Source: RPQJ01 sp963696545
GTDB taxonomy: Bacteria; Pseudomonadota; Gammaproteobacteria; Steroidobacterales; Steroidobacteraceae
Direction of reading: 5' to 3'
Assembly: GCA_963696545.1 (NCBI GenBank)
Contig: CAVOKQ010000007.1
Span: 248,001 to 312,000 of the forward strand
DNA length: 64,000 nucleotides
In this document: piece after piece, positions 36,180 to 45,744 of the stretch
How positions within the stretch are numbered: position 1 is the first letter of the stretch
Layout of the letters: the number at the start of each line of letters is the position of its first letter
Made by a program: the position numbers and the translations under genes
Notes under the pieces: generated by a model
The model's input: only the letters and a program-made list of their open reading frames with translations
Databases searched by the model: none
What the model was told of the DNA's origin: nothing

Positions 36180-37814
36180 CTAGCCGATCTTGCCGTTCAC
36201 GATCGGACTGAACGCGGTCACGCTGTCCTGCAGCGCGGCCGAGCCCAGGCCGTGGCCCGGGAACTTCTGCGCGAACAATCCCTGCTCGCCGTGCAGCGCC
36301 ATGTAATTGAGCACGACTGTCTCCACGAGCAGGTTGACGTTGTTGGCCGCCGGACTCGATGCTGTCTCCACGGACGCGTCCGCCCGGAAATAGCCGATCT
36401 GCTGGTGCCGCGCCGCGCCGCCGGCGCCACTGGATAGAAGTCCCGGCCTGCCCCCGGGGTTGTAGACCAGGAAGAACGACGCCGCGGTCGACTGGTTGTC
36501 GCTGGTCCACATGAACTTGCCGCGCCCGTCGGCGCTGTTGTCCACCTGGCCGCTGGCGGAGATGGACCCGTCGGAGAAGACGTACAGCATCAACGGCAGG
36601 CCGCGCCGCGCCGCGTACTCCAGGCACGCGCCCATGCAACGCCCTGCCCGCAGGTCGCGCACCTCGCCTGTGGCGCGCCCCTGGCCGTGGTAGTCGTATC
36701 CGCCGAGTGCGATCGTGCCGGCTCCGGCATAACCGGACAGCACCATCTTCATCACGGCGGCCGTCTTGCGGAACTCCGCATCGCCGTCGTACTCGGCGCG
36801 ACTGAACACTCCGCTGGCGCCGACGATGTCGGGATCCAGGTCCGGGTTCAGGCTGGTCGGGTCGCCGAAACGGTCGACTACGTCGGCCGCCTTGACGTAA
36901 CCGCACGACACCAGCTCGCGCACGACCTCGTTGCGCGTCACCGTCGTCTTCTTCGGGTCCGCCCACGGCTGCTTCGGATCGACGGCCTGCAGCTTGCGAT
37001 GACTGATGCGCTGGATCGCCTCCATCACGGCGACCGTGTCGTCGACGCTCAACAGGCTGGCCAGCTGACCCGTGTCCACCAGTCCGGTGACGTCGCTCGC
37101 GCGGTCCACCTTGGTGGGCCGCACTGAAAGATCGATCATGCCGGCCGGCGCGACGGAGTTGCCTCCGGAATCGGCGGCCCGCGAACCGATCAGGGTCGCG
37201 AGAGATCCGTCCGCACCGGCACGGTGGATCCCATACATAGGATTGTGCGGGTTGTTGCCGGTATCGTTCTCCGAGCGCGCAGCGATCACGGCGCCATTGA
37301 TCGAAGCCGCCGTCGCCGGGGAAACGCGGTCCATGATGCCGCGCAGGAACGCGCTGTCCGAGTGGAATGCGAGGCCGAGCCGCGTGTCGGTGAAGCTGGT
37401 GTTGGTCGCGGGATTGTTCATGCCCGGCAGCATGTCGCCCGGCAGGCCGAGCTTGCCGTAGCCCGCGGTGCTGAGGAAATCCAGCTGCCCGCCCGGACCA
37501 CCGATCAGCACGTTCGAGCCCACCATGTTTGCGCCGCCGGCGAGGTCGATGCAGATGAACGGGATCTTGCCGGCACCCAGCACCTCGATGCCGCACTTGC
37601 TCTTCAGCGCCTGCAGGTCAGGGGAGAGCGCGGCCATGGCTGCGCGCGGATCCGCGAACAGCCCGAACACCGTCGGTGCGATGACCGTACCGAGTCCTGC
37701 GGTAAGGCCCTGGGCGATGAAGTCGCGTCGCGAAACCGGGCGCTTGTGCGACGACTCGTGCCGGATCGGTTCGTCCAGGCCGAGCTGGCGGGGAGGTGCC
37801 TTGCGAATGATCAT
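36180..37814 (-). CDS. Tat-exported DUF1501-type protein
   Basis: This 544-residue protein has a twin-arginine signal with SRRDFIAQGL at residues 28-37, so it is exported folded. The body resembles DUF1501 (sulfatase-like fold) proteins: KIPFICIDLAGGANMVGSN, LGLAFHSDSAFLRGIMDRV, IALGGYDYHGQ, YVFSDGSISASGQ and a C-terminal NVNLLVETVVLNYMALHGEQ. Family members usually sit beside CXXCH planctomycete-type cytochrome proteins, as here. The ATG at 37814 is chosen because residues upstream are not family-like. Exact activity is unknown. Confidence 0.82.
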   Translation of the reverse strand: MIIRKAPPRQLGLDEPIRHESSHKRPVSRRDFIAQGLTAGLGTVIAPTVFGLFADPRAAMAALSPDLQALKSKCGIEVLGAGKIPFICIDLAGGANMVGSNVLIGGPGGQLDFLSTAGYGKLGLPGDMLPGMNNPATNTSFTDTRLGLAFHSDSAFLRGIMDRVSPATAASINGAVIAARSENDTGNNPHNPMYGIHRAGADGSLATLIGSRAADSGGNSVAPAGMIDLSVRPTKVDRASDVTGLVDTGQLASLLSVDDTVAVMEAIQRISHRKLQAVDPKQPWADPKKTTVTRNEVVRELVSCGYVKAADVVDRFGDPTSLNPDLDPDIVGASGVFSRAEYDGDAEFRKTAAVMKMVLSGYAGAGTIALGGYDYHGQGRATGEVRDLRAGRCMGACLEYAARRGLPLMLYVFSDGSISASGQVDNSADGRGKFMWTSDNQSTAASFFLVYNPGGRPGLLSSGAGGAARHQQIGYFRADASVETASSPAANNVNLLVETVVLNYMALHGEQGLFAQKFPGHGLGSAALQDSVTAFSPIVNGKIG

Positions 37815-37846
37815 GGTTGTTTCCGTGGTGCGTGCCTGACGGCACC

Positions 37847-40303
37847 TCAGTTGATCAGTGTCACGGCGCTGCCGAGCAGCGCCGCGCAGGTCGCCTTGAC
37901 GACGATCGGCGTGCGCCCGGCCGGGCAACTGTTGCCGCACGCCGCGAGCCGCGTGATCAGAGCATCGAGGTCGGCACGAACCTGCGCCGGCTGCGGATCC
38001 GTACCGATGTTGGCCCGCATCATGCGGCCGACCAGCGAGTCGAGCACGATCGAGCGCCCTGCCCCGCCGAATGCCGCGGCGGGGCTGGCGTTGAAATCGA
38101 ATCCCGGGAAGTACGCGGCCCGTGCCGCAGCATCATCCACCAGCGCGTTGCAGTACTGGATCGAGAGCTGCGCCACCGCGACCGGATGACCCGAGACGAA
38201 CGCATCGACGCTCTCGACGGTGGGTAACGCCTGCTTGACCGTGTCGAACGTGGACTTCACGGCCGTGTTCTGCGAACTGACGCCGGTCAGCCCGGACATG
38301 GTCGCGTTGATCTCGTCGAACGTCCGCAGGCCGACGTCGGCCGGGCGCCGCACGTCCACCGGCGTGCCTGGCGCCAGCGGCACCGGATCGAGGCGCACAT
38401 TGCTGCGCGTGCCGAGCACGTCGAACGTGAGGAAGAACTGGTCGGACTCGGGTCCCTTCTGCAGGCCGATGATCGTGCCCACGGAGGCCAGCGGCTGTCC
38501 GAGCGGACCATACTGCGAGTCGGTGATCGTCGTGTCGATGGTCCGGTAAGCCTGGCCGACCTCAGCCTCGGTTCCATTGATACCGATGCGCAGGCCCTTC
38601 ACCGGGATCGAGCCGGGCTTCGCGGCCGGATCGAGACTGATGAACGTCGGCTTGTCGAACAGGTAGCTGTAGCTGTCGAACTGGCTCACCTCGAACATCA
38701 CGAAGGCCTGTGGCACGTCGACCAGGTGACTCACGGAGAACAGCAGGTAGAACTTCTCGCCGACACCGGCCTTGAAGTTCGTCTCGATCTGCTGCGGCGT
38801 GAGCGCGCGGTTGTACACCGCGACCAGCCGGAACACGCCCTGGAACTGCCGGTTCCCGGAGACCTCGTTGCCGAGCACGAACGCGAACGTGTCGTCCCAG
38901 TCCGCGATCGTCCCGCCGGCGGCCGGATCGGCGTCGCCGGTGTACTTGCCGTTTACGTAGATGCGCCGGCCGTTGACCGGGTCGTAGGTCGCGACCACGT
39001 GCTGCAGCGTGGCCTGCAGGTCTTCGTCCGCTGCCGCGGTCGTCAGCTTCGGGTCGCCGGCCTGGTTGGTGCGGCTCGACCGGTTGTAGAAGTCGTAACT
39101 GTAGAGCGTCTGGCCGAGCATGAAGTTGAGCGTCGTCGTGCCACCGGAGTAAGTCACGATGCGCGCGTCCTCCTGCGCGACGTTGCCCGGCGCGACCCAT
39201 GCCTCGATCGAATACTCGCCCGTGGCAGCGATCAGGCTGTGCAGCTTCCTGCTGGCCGTGGTCGAACCCTGGGCCTTGCCGCTGCGCACATTGATGCCCC
39301 AGCCGCCGACCCACGTGACATCGCCCGACAGCGTCAGGTTCAGCGCCGGCTCGACGCCGCTGGTGTCGTACGCGACGCTGCCCTTGCCGGTCTTGAATTC
39401 CCAGAGCCCGATCATGTTCGCCGTGTAGCGATTGCCACCGCTCGCGACCAGGCCGTCATAGAGCCCGAGGGCTTTCGACAGCACCAGCGAAGGATCGACT
39501 GCCATTGGCGCAACCTGGCCGGCGAACGCGCGGATCGCCGTCTCCATCTCGGTCGCATTGGCGGCGCAGTCACTCCAGCAGTTGTGGAACTCGTTGCGCA
39601 ACCGGAGCACGAGCCGCGACTGGTCGGGCTGGTCGAGGTCGATCTTCACCTTGGCCGCCGCGTACGCCTCGTCGAGGTCGTTCGAGGCGAAGAACGGGGA
39701 TTGCGATGCCGCGGAAGTCGAGGTGTGACACCGCGAGCAGTACTCCTTGACGACCGGGTGCACGGTCGTCGCAAACAGGGCCGGCGAGGACGGAAACGGC
39801 TTGCTCGCGCCCGCGTCCCTGATCACGGGCGCCTTGAGCGTGATGCCCTTCGTCGCGCCACCGGCCACGGCGCCCGCCCAGTTCGCGATCCACGTCGTGA
39901 GGATGTCGCCGCAGGCAGCGGGACTCGCGAGCCAGCAGTTGTGGCCGCCAGCCACCTTCTGCACCATCCGCGAATCGCGCGGCGATGCGAGATTGACGAT
40001 GCCGTTCGCCGCCGCATAGGCGAGGTTGATGTCGTCCTGGCGCACGAACTGCGGCGCCTGTCCGCCGCTGACGTGGCACTGGCCGCAACGATTGCCGGCC
40101 TTGAGGTTGTCCCAGACGTTGATCTTGAAGGCCTGCACGTCGGCAGTGGATGGCGGCGGACCGCTGTACGCGGCCGGCGTGCCGACCGTCGTGACCGGAT
40201 TCTCGACCGTCTTGGCACCGCCGCCGCAGCCGCCGAGCAGCAGCGCGACGACCCCGATGGCAGCGGCACGAACCGCCCAGTAGCGCGAAATTGCGGTATC
40301 CAC
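37847..40303 (-). CDS. c-type heme lipoprotein with LamG/concanavalin-like domain
   Basis: This protein has 818 residues from GTG 40303, preceded by AGGGAGG at five bases; a GTG at 40321 is in frame but poorer. A lipoprotein signal has lipobox LGGC with Cys26. Two heme-attachment motifs follow: CGQCH (73-77) and CSRCH (189-193). Around residues 285-480 is a LamG-like sandwich (MIGLWEFKTGKGSVAYDTSG, YSIEAWVAPGNVAQEDARIV, RIYVNGKYTG). The C-terminal ~300 residues are unassigned, with a late cysteine pair (ACGNSCPAG). A possible ligand for LamG is an extracellular polymer. It overlaps no neighbour but follows the upstream CXXCH gene by ten bases. Confidence 0.82.
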   Translation of the reverse strand: MDTAISRYWAVRAAAIGVVALLLGGCGGGAKTVENPVTTVGTPAAYSGPPPSTADVQAFKINVWDNLKAGNRCGQCHVSGGQAPQFVRQDDINLAYAAANGIVNLASPRDSRMVQKVAGGHNCWLASPAACGDILTTWIANWAGAVAGGATKGITLKAPVIRDAGASKPFPSSPALFATTVHPVVKEYCSRCHTSTSAASQSPFFASNDLDEAYAAAKVKIDLDQPDQSRLVLRLRNEFHNCWSDCAANATEMETAIRAFAGQVAPMAVDPSLVLSKALGLYDGLVASGGNRYTANMIGLWEFKTGKGSVAYDTSGVEPALNLTLSGDVTWVGGWGINVRSGKAQGSTTASRKLHSLIAATGEYSIEAWVAPGNVAQEDARIVTYSGGTTTLNFMLGQTLYSYDFYNRSSRTNQAGDPKLTTAAADEDLQATLQHVVATYDPVNGRRIYVNGKYTGDADPAAGGTIADWDDTFAFVLGNEVSGNRQFQGVFRLVAVYNRALTPQQIETNFKAGVGEKFYLLFSVSHLVDVPQAFVMFEVSQFDSYSYLFDKPTFISLDPAAKPGSIPVKGLRIGINGTEAEVGQAYRTIDTTITDSQYGPLGQPLASVGTIIGLQKGPESDQFFLTFDVLGTRSNVRLDPVPLAPGTPVDVRRPADVGLRTFDEINATMSGLTGVSSQNTAVKSTFDTVKQALPTVESVDAFVSGHPVAVAQLSIQYCNALVDDAAARAAYFPGFDFNASPAAAFGGAGRSIVLDSLVGRMMRANIGTDPQPAQVRADLDALITRLAACGNSCPAGRTPIVVKATCAALLGSAVTLIN

Positions 40304-40313
40304 GGCTGCCTCC

Positions 40314-41504
40314 CTAGTCACCCATGCAGTAGGTCGCAGCCTCGGCGAACACTCGCTTCAGCTGGTAACCACTGGACTTGAACGAACCCGCCATCGCCTG
40401 GACCTTGGCCCGGTCCTGCGCGTCGCTCGGATCGCGAAAGCAGACGTTGCGGAACACCTTGCGCACCTGGCACCCGGCGAACGCGTCCGTATGCGAGAGC
40501 TCCTGCCCGAGGGACTTCGCGCCCTGGCCACGGCCAGGCTGCGCCGGGTCCCACCCGAGCAGCGAGTTACGGCCCTTGCGCCAGTAGTTGTCCCAGTGGT
40601 CGTCGGGCGTCGAGTAGCCCGGCGGGAACGTGTCCTTGTTGTTGAAGTACTTCGGGCGCACCACGCCGGACGTGTAGATCAGCCGTCCGCCGGTCTCGTC
40701 CCAGTCGTGGTAGGCGAACGCCTGCACCAGCGGATCCATGCCGCTGTGGCAACCGACGCAGTTGTTCAGGTAGAGGCGGCTGTCGCCGCCGGGGCTGCGG
40801 CTCACGTCCTGGCGCACGCGATCCGGCGGGCGCGTCGTGTCGGACACCTGCTCCATGTCGAGGCACAGGTGATTGATCAGCGTGAAACGCAGCATCGCGC
40901 GGTTCGTGCCGGCGATGAAGAACGCCTGTGCGGCCGCGCGCGACGTCATCACGCCTGCAGTCGCATTCGGCGGCAGTCCGGTGACGGACGACTGCGTCGT
41001 GCGCACCAGTCCCTCCTTCAGGTTCACGCCCCTGGCCTCGAGCGCCGCGTAGTGCTCGTTGTTCGATGGCGAGTACGCCGGCACCCCGGGGTCGCCGCGG
41101 CCGACGTAGAGAATGTCGTCGTACAGCACGCGGTCGAACGGCACATCGTCCCGCACCATGCCGATCACCGTGGCGACATAGTCGTTCAGCGGCGCGAACA
41201 CCGTCTGGTCGCGGTTCGTCCACGGCATCGCGAAGTTCTTCAGCGTGACGTCGTAGAACGCGCGGTTCTGCATGGCTGTATAGGCGGCGTCGGTCGCACG
41301 GCCTGCGGCGATGTCGCTCGCCATCGCGGTCAGCACCTCCTCGGTCGGCGGCACGCCCGCGATCCGGTCGTGCAGGCGCTTGGCCTGCGTGCGCGAGTCG
41401 GCCAGCACGGCCACCGGCTGCAGGATCACGAGACCCGCCAATGCGATCACGGCAGCTCGACCGAGGTCGGCGAGCCCGTGCAGTGCGAGCGTGCTGAAGC
41501 GCAT
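40314..41504 (-). CDS. Exported single-CXXCH protein
   Basis: This 396-residue protein starts at ATG 41504, behind GGGGGAG. The signal region (RAAVIALAGLVILQPVAVLA) ends near residue 34. One heme motif, CVGCH, lies at 249-253, followed by MDPLVQAFAYHDWDE. The pattern of an N-terminal helical part (LHDRIAGVPPTEEVLTAMAS, then FAMPWTNRDQTVFAPLNDYV) with a later CXXCH resembles DUF1585/DUF1592-like cytochrome modules that partner DUF1501 proteins, but I cannot confirm the family. It is the first gene of the minus-strand cytochrome unit. Confidence 0.78.
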   Translation of the reverse strand: MRFSTLALHGLADLGRAAVIALAGLVILQPVAVLADSRTQAKRLHDRIAGVPPTEEVLTAMASDIAAGRATDAAYTAMQNRAFYDVTLKNFAMPWTNRDQTVFAPLNDYVATVIGMVRDDVPFDRVLYDDILYVGRGDPGVPAYSPSNNEHYAALEARGVNLKEGLVRTTQSSVTGLPPNATAGVMTSRAAAQAFFIAGTNRAMLRFTLINHLCLDMEQVSDTTRPPDRVRQDVSRSPGGDSRLYLNNCVGCHSGMDPLVQAFAYHDWDETGGRLIYTSGVVRPKYFNNKDTFPPGYSTPDDHWDNYWRKGRNSLLGWDPAQPGRGQGAKSLGQELSHTDAFAGCQVRKVFRNVCFRDPSDAQDRAKVQAMAGSFKSSGYQLKRVFAEAATYCMGD

Positions 41505-41605
41505 CCGGTGTCTCCCCCGACCGGGCACAGCCGGTCGCTGGCAGCGAATGTGAGCGGTGAAACCCATATCGCCAAACGGTATGCGCAGTACTGAGAGGCA
41601 ACTCA

Positions 41606-41645
41606 CACAACTGGCCGCGGCCGGTGGAGCGGCGTGAGCGTTGTG
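41606..41645. promoter_or_regulatory. Inverted repeat in the divergent cytochrome control region
   Basis: CACAAC (41606-41611) and GTTGTG (41640-41645) are inverted copies; extended outward to ten bases each they match at nine positions with a 28-base spacer. The spacer contains the palindrome GGCCGCGGCC (41613-41622). The repeat sits in the 204-base divergent region between the two cytochrome units, a plausible operator. No regulator is encoded nearby. Confidence 0.3.
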
Positions 41646-41708
41646 AGAGAAAGTGCCCCGCACGGCGCACGGGCGTCGCGGCGGATTCCCTTACTGAGGA
41701 ACCTTCGG

Positions 41709-44348
41709 ATGCGCACTCTTTCTCGGGAGGCCGCCCGGGCCACCCGGCCGCTCGGTCCGGTCGCGGGCATGCTGCTCGCAATCGTGGTCGCCGGCTGCAG
41801 CAGCAGCGACGGTGGCGGTGGCCTCAGTCCGGGCAGCGGCCAGGCTCCGGACCCGATCGTGCTCGACTTCCCGATCGCCTACGTGAAGCGGCCCGTGCCT
41901 GCGAGCGACGCGCCCAGCGTCGATGCGCGCGAGTTGCTCGATTTCGAACCCGGCGGCGACCTGTACGTGCGCGACCGCGCTTCTCCTTCGGCGGTCGAGC
42001 GCAACGTGACCACGGAGATCACCAAGGGCAAAGGCGACGTGCGCGACGTCGAGCCGTCATACGACGGGACGAAGGTCGTGTTCGCGCTGCACGAACCGCT
42101 GGTGCCTGGGGCGGATCCTGAAGACCAGCCGACCTGGGACATCTGGCAGTACACGATCGCGACGCGCGAGCTGCGCCGCGTCATCAGTTCGAATATCGTC
42201 GCCCGCCAGGGCAACGACGTTGCGCCGAACTACCTGCCCGACGGGCGCATCGTGTTCAGCTCCACTCGACAGCGGCAGTCGAAGGCGATCCTGCTCGACG
42301 AGGGCAAGCCCCAGTTCGATGCGCAGGACGAGGATCGCCGGGAGCCGGCGTTCGTGCTGCACGTGATGACCGCAGACGGCTCCGACATCCACCAGGTCTC
42401 CTTCAACCAGAGCCACGACCTCGACCCCGCAGTGCTGGACGACGGCCGCATCGTCTTCAGCCGCTGGGATGCCGCGCCCGGCCACGACGAGATGAGCATC
42501 TATGCGGTGCGGCCGGACGGTTCCGGCCTCGAACTGCTCTACGGAGCGAACAGCCACCAGACTGGAACGGACGGTTCGGACGTCCAGTTCCTCGATCCGC
42601 GCCCGATGTCCGGCGGCAGGCTGCTGGTCCGCGCGCAGTCGTTCGTCGCGCCGGAGCGTGGCGGCGAGTTGCTCGAAGTCGAGATCGCGAACTACGTGGA
42701 GAACACGCAGCCAACGGCGGTGAACCGCGGCGTGCTGTCCGGTCCGGCGCAGAAGCCGGCGACCGTGAACGTCGTGCGCACGCTCGCCGGCCCGTCTCCT
42801 GGTGGTCGCTACCAATCCGCGTTTCCGCTACGTGACGGTACCGGTCGCCTGCTGGTGAGCTGGACCCAGTGCCGCCTGCAGCAGGGCACGAGGATCGTTC
42901 CGTGCACGGCGGATCAACTTGCAGCGAACGGCACGACGCCGGCCGCGCCGCTGTACGGCCTATGGATGTACGATCCGTCCGCTCGCACGCAGCTGCCGGT
43001 TGCCAGCCCCGTCGAGGGCGTGATGTACACGGAGGTCGTCGCCCTGCAGCCGGTTGCCCTGCCGCCGGTGCTGCTGGACCGCGTGGCCGGCGTCGACTTC
43101 AAGGCCGAGCTCGAATCGGAAAGCGTCGGCATTCTCGACATTCGCAGCGTCTACGACGTCGACGGCGTGGACACCGCACCGGGCGGCATCGCCGCGGTCG
43201 CGGACCCGCGGCGTACGACAGCGCAGCAGCGCCCGGCACGGTTCCTGCGGATCGAGAAGCCGGTGAGCCTGCCGGACCGCGACGTGCGCGACTTCCGCAA
43301 CAGCGCGTTCGGCGTCAGCTCCGCGCTCGGCATGCGCGAGGTGCTGGGCTACGTACCGATCGAGCCCGACGGCTCGGTAAGGGCCAAGGTACCCGCCAAC
43401 GTCGCGTTCGCGATCTCGATACTCGACGCGAACGGCCGGCTCATCGGGCCGCGACACTCGAACTGGCTGCAGGTGCGTCCAGGCGAGGAACTACGCTGCA
43501 ACGGCTGTCACGACCCCGCCACCGGCCTGTCGCACGGCCGGACTGGCCTCTTCAAGACCGTGAACGCTGGCGCAACGACCACCGGACTGTCGTTCCCCAA
43601 CACGAACCCGGCCATCTTCGCCGACTTCGGCGAGACGATGGCCCAGGCGCGGGCACGCATCAGCTGCCAGACCGACTGCGCCGCGCTGAAGCCGAGCGTC
43701 AACGTCGTATTCGAGGACGTCTGGACAGATCCAGTCGCCGCCGGACGCGCGCCGGACGCACCGTTCACGTACAGCTACATCGATCTGGCGACGGCAGCGC
43801 CAACGCCGGCGGACTGCGTCACCGCGTGGCGCTCGGGTTGCCGCATCACGATCCACTACGAGAAACACATCCACCCGTTGTGGAGCCGGCCGCGCGTGAC
43901 TCTCGCCGCCGATGGCGTGACGGTGCTCAGCGACAACACCTGCACGAGCTGCCATTCGAATCGCTCGGCCGCGGGCGTCGCGCAGGTGCCGATGGGCCAG
44001 CTCGAGCTGACCGACGGCGCGTCCGCAGACCAGCCCGACCATTTCCACGCCTACCGCGAGCTGCTGGCGACGGACAACGAGCAGGAACTGGTCGGCGGCG
44101 TCGTGCAGGACCGGCTGGTCCAGGTCGGCGTCGATCCGGTGACCGGACAGCCCCAGTTCGCAACGGTACCGGTGGCGTCCTCGCTGCGGGCTGGCAGCGC
44201 GAACGCATCTGTGACGTTCTTCTCAAGATTCGCAGCGGGTGGCACTCACGCGGGCCGACTCACGCCGGCGGAGTTGAGGCTCGTCTCGGAATGGGTCGAC
44301 GGAGGTGCGCAATATTTCAACGACCCGTTTGCCGCACCGGCTGATTGA
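41709..44348 (+). CDS. Large two-CXXCH lipoprotein with PD40/beta-propeller N-terminal half (HzsA-related candidate)
   Basis: This protein has 879 residues from ATG 41709, with GAGGAA eight bases upstream. Lipobox VAGC has Cys30. The N-terminal half shows TolB/PD40-like propeller strands (EPSYDGTKVVFALHEP, NYLPDGRIVFSSTRQR, AVLDDGRIVFSRWDA). Heme motifs are CNGCH at ~597 and CTSCH at ~745. The middle block between propeller and hemes recalls proteins named HzsA-related after the hydrazine synthase alpha subunit; this is a moderate family guess and does not imply anammox. It leads the plus-strand unit and is followed by the SH3/barrel gene after four bases. Confidence 0.82.
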   Translation: MRTLSREAARATRPLGPVAGMLLAIVVAGCSSSDGGGGLSPGSGQAPDPIVLDFPIAYVKRPVPASDAPSVDARELLDFEPGGDLYVRDRASPSAVERNVTTEITKGKGDVRDVEPSYDGTKVVFALHEPLVPGADPEDQPTWDIWQYTIATRELRRVISSNIVARQGNDVAPNYLPDGRIVFSSTRQRQSKAILLDEGKPQFDAQDEDRREPAFVLHVMTADGSDIHQVSFNQSHDLDPAVLDDGRIVFSRWDAAPGHDEMSIYAVRPDGSGLELLYGANSHQTGTDGSDVQFLDPRPMSGGRLLVRAQSFVAPERGGELLEVEIANYVENTQPTAVNRGVLSGPAQKPATVNVVRTLAGPSPGGRYQSAFPLRDGTGRLLVSWTQCRLQQGTRIVPCTADQLAANGTTPAAPLYGLWMYDPSARTQLPVASPVEGVMYTEVVALQPVALPPVLLDRVAGVDFKAELESESVGILDIRSVYDVDGVDTAPGGIAAVADPRRTTAQQRPARFLRIEKPVSLPDRDVRDFRNSAFGVSSALGMREVLGYVPIEPDGSVRAKVPANVAFAISILDANGRLIGPRHSNWLQVRPGEELRCNGCHDPATGLSHGRTGLFKTVNAGATTTGLSFPNTNPAIFADFGETMAQARARISCQTDCAALKPSVNVVFEDVWTDPVAAGRAPDAPFTYSYIDLATAAPTPADCVTAWRSGCRITIHYEKHIHPLWSRPRVTLAADGVTVLSDNTCTSCHSNRSAAGVAQVPMGQLELTDGASADQPDHFHAYRELLATDNEQELVGGVVQDRLVQVGVDPVTGQPQFATVPVASSLRAGSANASVTFFSRFAAGGTHAGRLTPAELRLVSEWVDGGAQYFNDPFAAPAD

Positions 44349-44352
44349 GACA

Positions 44353-45094
44353 ATGCGCCGAATCGTCCTCACCGCCTGTCTGATGCTCGTCGCGCTGGTC
44401 CCGGTCGTGACCGGCGCGGCGCCCATCGAGTCCGTCGTGGTGCAGGACCCCTATCTCGACCTGCGCAGCGGGCCCGGGCGCGGCTTCCCGGTGACGCAGG
44501 TCGTGGATCGCGGCGCGAGCGTGGCCCTGCTGCGCCAGCGCACCGACTGGATCAAGGTACGCACCGATCGCGACCGCGAGGGCTGGGTGCACCGCACGCA
44601 GCTCGAGAAGACGCTCACTGCAGGAGGGCGCCGAGGTGCAGCTCGCCGGTCCGGACCCGGATTCACGCACCCGGCATCGCTGGGAGGCGGCGATCGGCGC
44701 GGGCGACTTCGACGGTGCCGACATGGTGACCGTCTCGGCCGCATACGCAATGACGGAATCCCTGCTGCTGCGCGCCGACGTTTCCCAGTTGCTCGGCGAC
44801 TACTCGAACGGCTGGCTCGGCACGCTGGGCATCGGCCACATTTTCATGCCCGGCTGGCGCGTGTCGCCATTCGTCGCGATCGGGGGCGGCGTCGTCTACG
44901 TCGAGCCCAAGGCGACGCTGGTCCAGGCCCCGAACCGGACCAACCAGGCCGCCTACGCCGGCGCCGGCCTGCGCGGCTATCTGAGCGATCGGTTCCTGCT
45001 GCAGGCGGAGTACCGCCAGTTCGTGGTCTTCACGGACACCAACGACAACGAGGTCATCAACGAATGGACCGTCGGCTTCACGCATTTCTTCTGA
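44353..45094 (+). CDS. SH3 domain plus outer-membrane barrel protein, frame broken once
   Basis: Repaired length is 246 residues. A signal peptide (~1-23) is followed by a bacterial SH3 domain (YLDLRSGPGRGFPVTQVVDR ... EGWVHRTQLE, to ~87). One extra base near 44614-44620 breaks the frame. Downstream the reading continues as QEGAEVQLAGPDPDSRTRHR and a barrel-like domain (SLLLRADVSQLLGDYSNGWL ... VINEWTVGFTHFF). The terminal FF fits an outer-membrane protein. Full agreement of both halves with one protein makes a sequence error likely. SH3 domains of this type bind cell wall or proteins. It overlaps the next gene by 31 bases. Confidence 0.75.
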
Positions 45095-45729
45095 GCGCCG
45101 CCGTCGCCGCCGGCATCCATGTGGCGCCCGGCAGGGCGCACGCGGAAGACCCGGTCGGCGCGACCAGCGGGACGCCGCAAGTGGTCGAGCCGCGCGTCAG
45201 GCGGCGCGACGTAAGCGTGCCCGCGATCGATACCGAGAACTTCGAGGCCGGCCTGTTCATCGGCACGATCGGCATCGAGGACTTCGGCTCGAGCTTCCTG
45301 TACGGCGGTCGCTTTGCCTATCACTTCTCCGAGGACATCTTCGCCGAGGCGACGATCGGCTCCGCGAAGGCCGGCAAGACCAGCTACGAGGACCTGAGCG
45401 GCTCGGCCGAACTGCTCACCGACAGCGAGCGCCAGTACACGTACTACGACCTCGCACTCGGCTGGAACGCCCTGCCGGGCGAATCGTTCTTCGGCAGCCA
45501 GCGCGCCATGCCGAGCGCGGTCTACTTCACGCTCGGCGCCGGCAGCACGCGTTTCGGCGGCGACGATCACTTCACGATGACCCTCGGTGCCGGGTACCGG
45601 CTGCTCGTGACGGACTGGATCGCGGCGCATCTCGACGTACGCGACTCGATGTTCGACAGCGACCTGCTCGGCAAGGACAAGCTCACCCAGAACCTGCAGC
45701 TCACGCTGAGCCTGACCGCCTTTTTCTGA
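45064..45729 (+). CDS. Outer-membrane beta-barrel protein
   Basis: This 221-residue protein starts at ATG 45064 inside the end of the previous gene. The signal (LHAFLLSAAVAAGIHVAPGR) ends near residue 27. The mature part alternates as a barrel (FEAGLFIGTIGIEDFGSSFL, FHFTMTLGAGYRL-type strands) and ends LSLTAFF, a terminal aromatic typical of BAM substrates. It resembles the neighbouring SH3-linked barrel in size and style but not in detailed sequence. It is followed after 15 bases by tlpA. Confidence 0.82.
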   Translation: MDRRLHAFLLSAAVAAGIHVAPGRAHAEDPVGATSGTPQVVEPRVRRRDVSVPAIDTENFEAGLFIGTIGIEDFGSSFLYGGRFAYHFSEDIFAEATIGSAKAGKTSYEDLSGSAELLTDSERQYTYYDLALGWNALPGESFFGSQRAMPSAVYFTLGAGSTRFGGDDHFTMTLGAGYRLLVTDWIAAHLDVRDSMFDSDLLGKDKLTQNLQLTLSLTAFF

Positions 45730-45744
45730 GCCAGGAGAATCCAC

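Noticed and set aside
41709..44348. Hydrazine synthase and thus anammox metabolism
   Set aside because: Only a loose resemblance in one subunit; no other anammox genes, and HzsA-like proteins are widespread in unrelated bacteria.
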